This document shows, piece after piece, positions 6,278-7,677 of a stretch of 7,677 nucleotides of DNA (its first letter is position 1; every line of letters begins with the position of its first letter). The notes under the pieces are model-generated. The model searched no databases and was not told where the DNA came from. It was given only the letters and a program-made list of their open reading frames with translations. The DNA comes from Planctomycetaceae bacterium (GTDB taxonomy: Bacteria > Planctomycetota > Planctomycetia > Isosphaerales > Isosphaeraceae), in NCBI GenBank assembly GCA_019232645.1, contig JAFANO010000330.1, positions 1-7,677 of the forward strand. Reading direction: 5' to 3'. The position numbers and the translations under genes are program-made.

Positions 6278-6483
6278 GCAATCTCTCCCCTCATCCGGAC
6301 CGGACTTGCCGTCTATGGCGGTTGATCGGATTGCAGGCGTTCCGCCAGCTAAATTCGGCAGACTGAGGGAACGGCCTTGAGGAAAATCCTTCCGGCTTGC
6401 CCGGGCGGGGCCGCGGGCATCACAATGACGGGGTGTCTGATGTCATAAAGAGGGTCCCGATCCGTCGGGGTGAGGGGGGAGGC
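6278..6483. promoter_or_regulatory. Divergent intergenic region between the secretin and ATPase genes
   Basis: 206 nt separating a minus-strand and a plus-strand start, so promoters in both directions should lie here. It contains modest inverted repeats: TGGCGG/CCGCCA (6316-6321 with 6342-6347), TGCCCG/CGGGCA (6398-6403 with 6414-6419) and CCCGA/TCGGG with a TCCG loop (6456-6469), the last just before the ATPase ribosome binding site. TCATAAAG near 6443-6450 could serve as a -10 element for the ATPase, but I see no well-spaced -35 box. Shared control of the two genes is possible and unproven. Confidence 0.5.
6282..6290 (-). promoter_or_regulatory. Ribosome binding site supporting a GTG start for the secretin
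   Basis: The minus strand carries GGGGAGAGA just upstream of the GTG at 6277, with the GGGGAG core 7 nt away. The next in-frame candidate, an ATG at 6190, has no ribosome binding site before it. The GTG start leaves an unusually long n-region of about 25 residues ahead of the hydrophobic signal segment. Confidence 0.6.
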
Positions 6484-7365
6484 ATGACCGGGTCGCGCCA
6501 AGGGTTCGGGATCCCCGTGCTCGATCAGCTCCTGGGGGGCGGGCTGCTGCCCGGCACCATGACCGTGCTGGCCGGGGCGACCGGGGCGGGCAAGACCCAG
6601 TTGGGCCTACGCTGGGCCGACGCCGGGCTCCGCGCCGAGGGGCATCGCGGGGTGATCTGCGACCTGACGAGCCGGGGCGATGCACAGAACCACGCCGGCT
6701 ACGCACGCGACCAGTTCGCCTGGGAGATCGTGGAGTACCCCGTCCAGGCTCCGCTCGACCTTCATGCCGTCTGGGACTTCGCGCGGCCGCTGGGCGACTA
6801 CTTCCACCCCTTCGCTCGCGGCGGCCGGCGCGTCACCCGCCGCGACCTCGAACCCGACGACTGGCACGCCTGGAAGTCGGACCTGGCGCGGGTCCTCCGC
6901 CGATCGGTCGCCTTTTTCTACGAGCACTTCATCCGGGGCTCGCGCCGGGTCGTCGTGGACGGGATCGAGCCGACCGAGCGGTTCGGCGACTCGATCCAGT
7001 TCGAGTTCTTCGAATATCTCTACCATCAGGTGCTCCGCAAGGAGGACGAATGGGCCGCGCGCGAGCTGTTCCGCGAACAGTTCCGCGCCAACGCCCCGAA
7101 GGTCCTCGAGCACCGCTACGACCACCGGGCGATCGGCTGCCTGTACCTCTACACGGCCCCGCACATCCTGCTCGACGACCTGATGACCGAGCCGATCGGC
7201 GAGGGGGACATCTTCGCCAACGCCAACACGATCATCCTGATGGGCCGGACCCGCGATGCCGGCCGACTCGGCCGCGCCCTCTACGTCGCCAAGCATCGGG
7301 GAAGCGCCTGCAGTGACGAGATCCGTTCCTACAGGCTCACTGACCATGGACTCGAGTTCGATTGA
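6484..7365 (+). CDS. RecA/KaiC-like (RAD55-type) P-loop ATPase
   Basis: A 293-residue protein. The ATG at 6484 is chosen because a purine-rich GGGGGGAGG precedes it and the RecA-like core begins at once; a longer form would need a TTG. Residues 8-50 follow the KaiC pattern GIPVLDQLLGGGLLPGTMTV, then Walker A GATGAGKT (31-38, Lys37). Walker B is RRVVVDG, with Asp159. The C-terminus has IILMGRTRDAGRLGRALYV, then AKHRGSACSDEI and a final YRLTDHGLEFD, the KHRGS...EI..Y.IT..GL signature of KaiC/RAD55 proteins. Between Walker A and B there are about 120 residues, more than in typical KaiC domains, including a charged helical stretch. The Glu pair that usually follows strand 2 is replaced by DLTSRGD, so catalysis may be weak or altered. 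No signal peptide: cytoplasmic. Function unknown. It is divergent from the secretin gene. Confidence 0.85.
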   Translation: MTGSRQGFGIPVLDQLLGGGLLPGTMTVLAGATGAGKTQLGLRWADAGLRAEGHRGVICDLTSRGDAQNHAGYARDQFAWEIVEYPVQAPLDLHAVWDFARPLGDYFHPFARGGRRVTRRDLEPDDWHAWKSDLARVLRRSVAFFYEHFIRGSRRVVVDGIEPTERFGDSIQFEFFEYLYHQVLRKEDEWAARELFREQFRANAPKVLEHRYDHRAIGCLYLYTAPHILLDDLMTEPIGEGDIFANANTIILMGRTRDAGRLGRALYVAKHRGSACSDEIRSYRLTDHGLEFD

Positions 7366-7478
7366 AGGATCGGAGCCGGAGGAACCTGCAGAATTGTCGG
7401 GGGCCGGGGTGCCTCGGCGACGGGGAATTGCCTGGCGGTAGGTTCTCCGGCACGATCAGAATGTGTAAGGAGGAGGCG
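7366..7478 (+). other. Spacer between the ATPase and Uma2 genes, with a strong ribosome binding site
   Basis: 113 nt with no gene I can support. AAGGAGG at 7467-7473, 5 nt before the next ATG, is a near-ideal ribosome binding site. A 31-codon ORF (7346-7441) overlaps the end of the ATPase gene but has no ribosome binding site. I see no clear terminator, so readthrough from the ATPase into the next gene is possible. Confidence 0.6.
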
Positions 7479-7677
7479 ATGAATACTCCCCGGCCGACCT
7501 GTCGTCACCCGAGCGTCTCGGCCTCGTCCCGACTCCAGTTCAGCCCTCGGGCGCCGCTGACCGACCGGCTCTTCCTGCGGCTCTGCGGCGCCAACCCCGA
7601 CCTCCGCCTGGAGCGCACGGCCCTGGGAGAATTGCTCATCATGCCACCCTCCGGGTCGGGATCGGGCGGACGCAACC
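7479..7677 (+). CDS. Uma2-family (DUF820) endonuclease, N-terminal part
   Basis: 66 codons are visible before the right edge, starting at an ATG with AAGGAGG 5 nt upstream. After about 26 residues of Ser/Arg/Pro-rich leader, the sequence PLTDRLFLRLCGANPDLRLE followed by RTALGELLIMPPSGSGSGGRN is the typical Uma2 opening: a helix with LTD..F..LC..NPDLRLE, then a strand ending in IMPP and a Gly-rich turn leading to an RN pair. The family has a PD-(D/E)XK nuclease-like fold and is present in many copies in planctomycetes and cyanobacteria, mostly without a known biological role. The catalytic residues lie beyond the window, so activity cannot be judged. Confidence 0.85.
   Translation, partial: MNTPRPTCRHPSVSASSRLQFSPRAPLTDRLFLRLCGANPDLRLERTALGELLIMPPSGSGSGGRN

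Noticed and set aside
7346..7441. 31-codon ORF overlapping the end of the ATPase gene.
   Set aside because: No ribosome binding site, out of frame with the ATPase, acidic/low-complexity product; most likely chance.
1..7677. CRISPR arrays, tRNA or rRNA genes, transposases or insertion-sequence ends.
   Set aside because: No regularly spaced direct repeats, no cloverleaf or rRNA-like sequence and no transposase motifs were seen by reading both strands; a covariance-model search would be the decisive check for small RNAs.

Overview
This window looks like chromosomal DNA from a high-GC planctomycete, most likely of the Isosphaeraceae type (Singulisphaera, Paludisphaera and relatives). Three things suggest this: very GC-rich third codon positions, exported proteins typical of planctomycetes (a beta-propeller-like protein and an SGNH hydrolase with a long C-terminal region), and a Uma2-family endonuclease, a family strongly expanded in that phylum. 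The assignment is inferred from gene content and protein style; there is no rRNA or marker gene to confirm it.

Layout. Positions 1-396 hold the 5' part of a minus-strand gene for an exported beta-propeller-like protein. Positions 397-968 have no convincing gene but carry several dyad-symmetric elements. From 6277 down to 969 runs a minus-strand block in this order: a secretin of the Tad/Flp pilus RcpA/CpaC type (GTG start), a small exported protein with an OmpA-like or CpaD-like region, a TPR lipoprotein resembling TadD (1 nt after the previous stop), a possible 47-residue small ORF, and an SGNH/GDSL hydrolase. The spacing (111, 1, 10 and 9 nt) suggests one transcription unit. A 206-nt divergent region (6278-6483) separates this block from a plus-strand RecA/KaiC-like ATPase gene (6484-7365). 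The start of a plus-strand Uma2-family gene (7479 to the right edge) follows.

How the genes may work together. The secretin would form an outer-membrane channel, and the TPR lipoprotein would act as its assembly factor or pilotin-like partner, as TadD does in Tad systems. The middle protein occupies the place where RcpB/CpaD is often found in Tad loci. No pilin, prepilin peptidase, TadA-like secretion ATPase or TadB/TadC platform gene is in the window, so this is either one piece of a dispersed Tad system or a reduced outer-membrane module. The SGNH hydrolase appears to be an exported esterase or acetyl-hydrolase that shares the transcription unit; a functional link is not shown. The KaiC-like ATPase keeps Walker A, a Walker B-like strand and the C-terminal family signature. 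It lacks the usual Glu pair after the second strand and has a long helical insertion, so its activity cannot be read from sequence alone.
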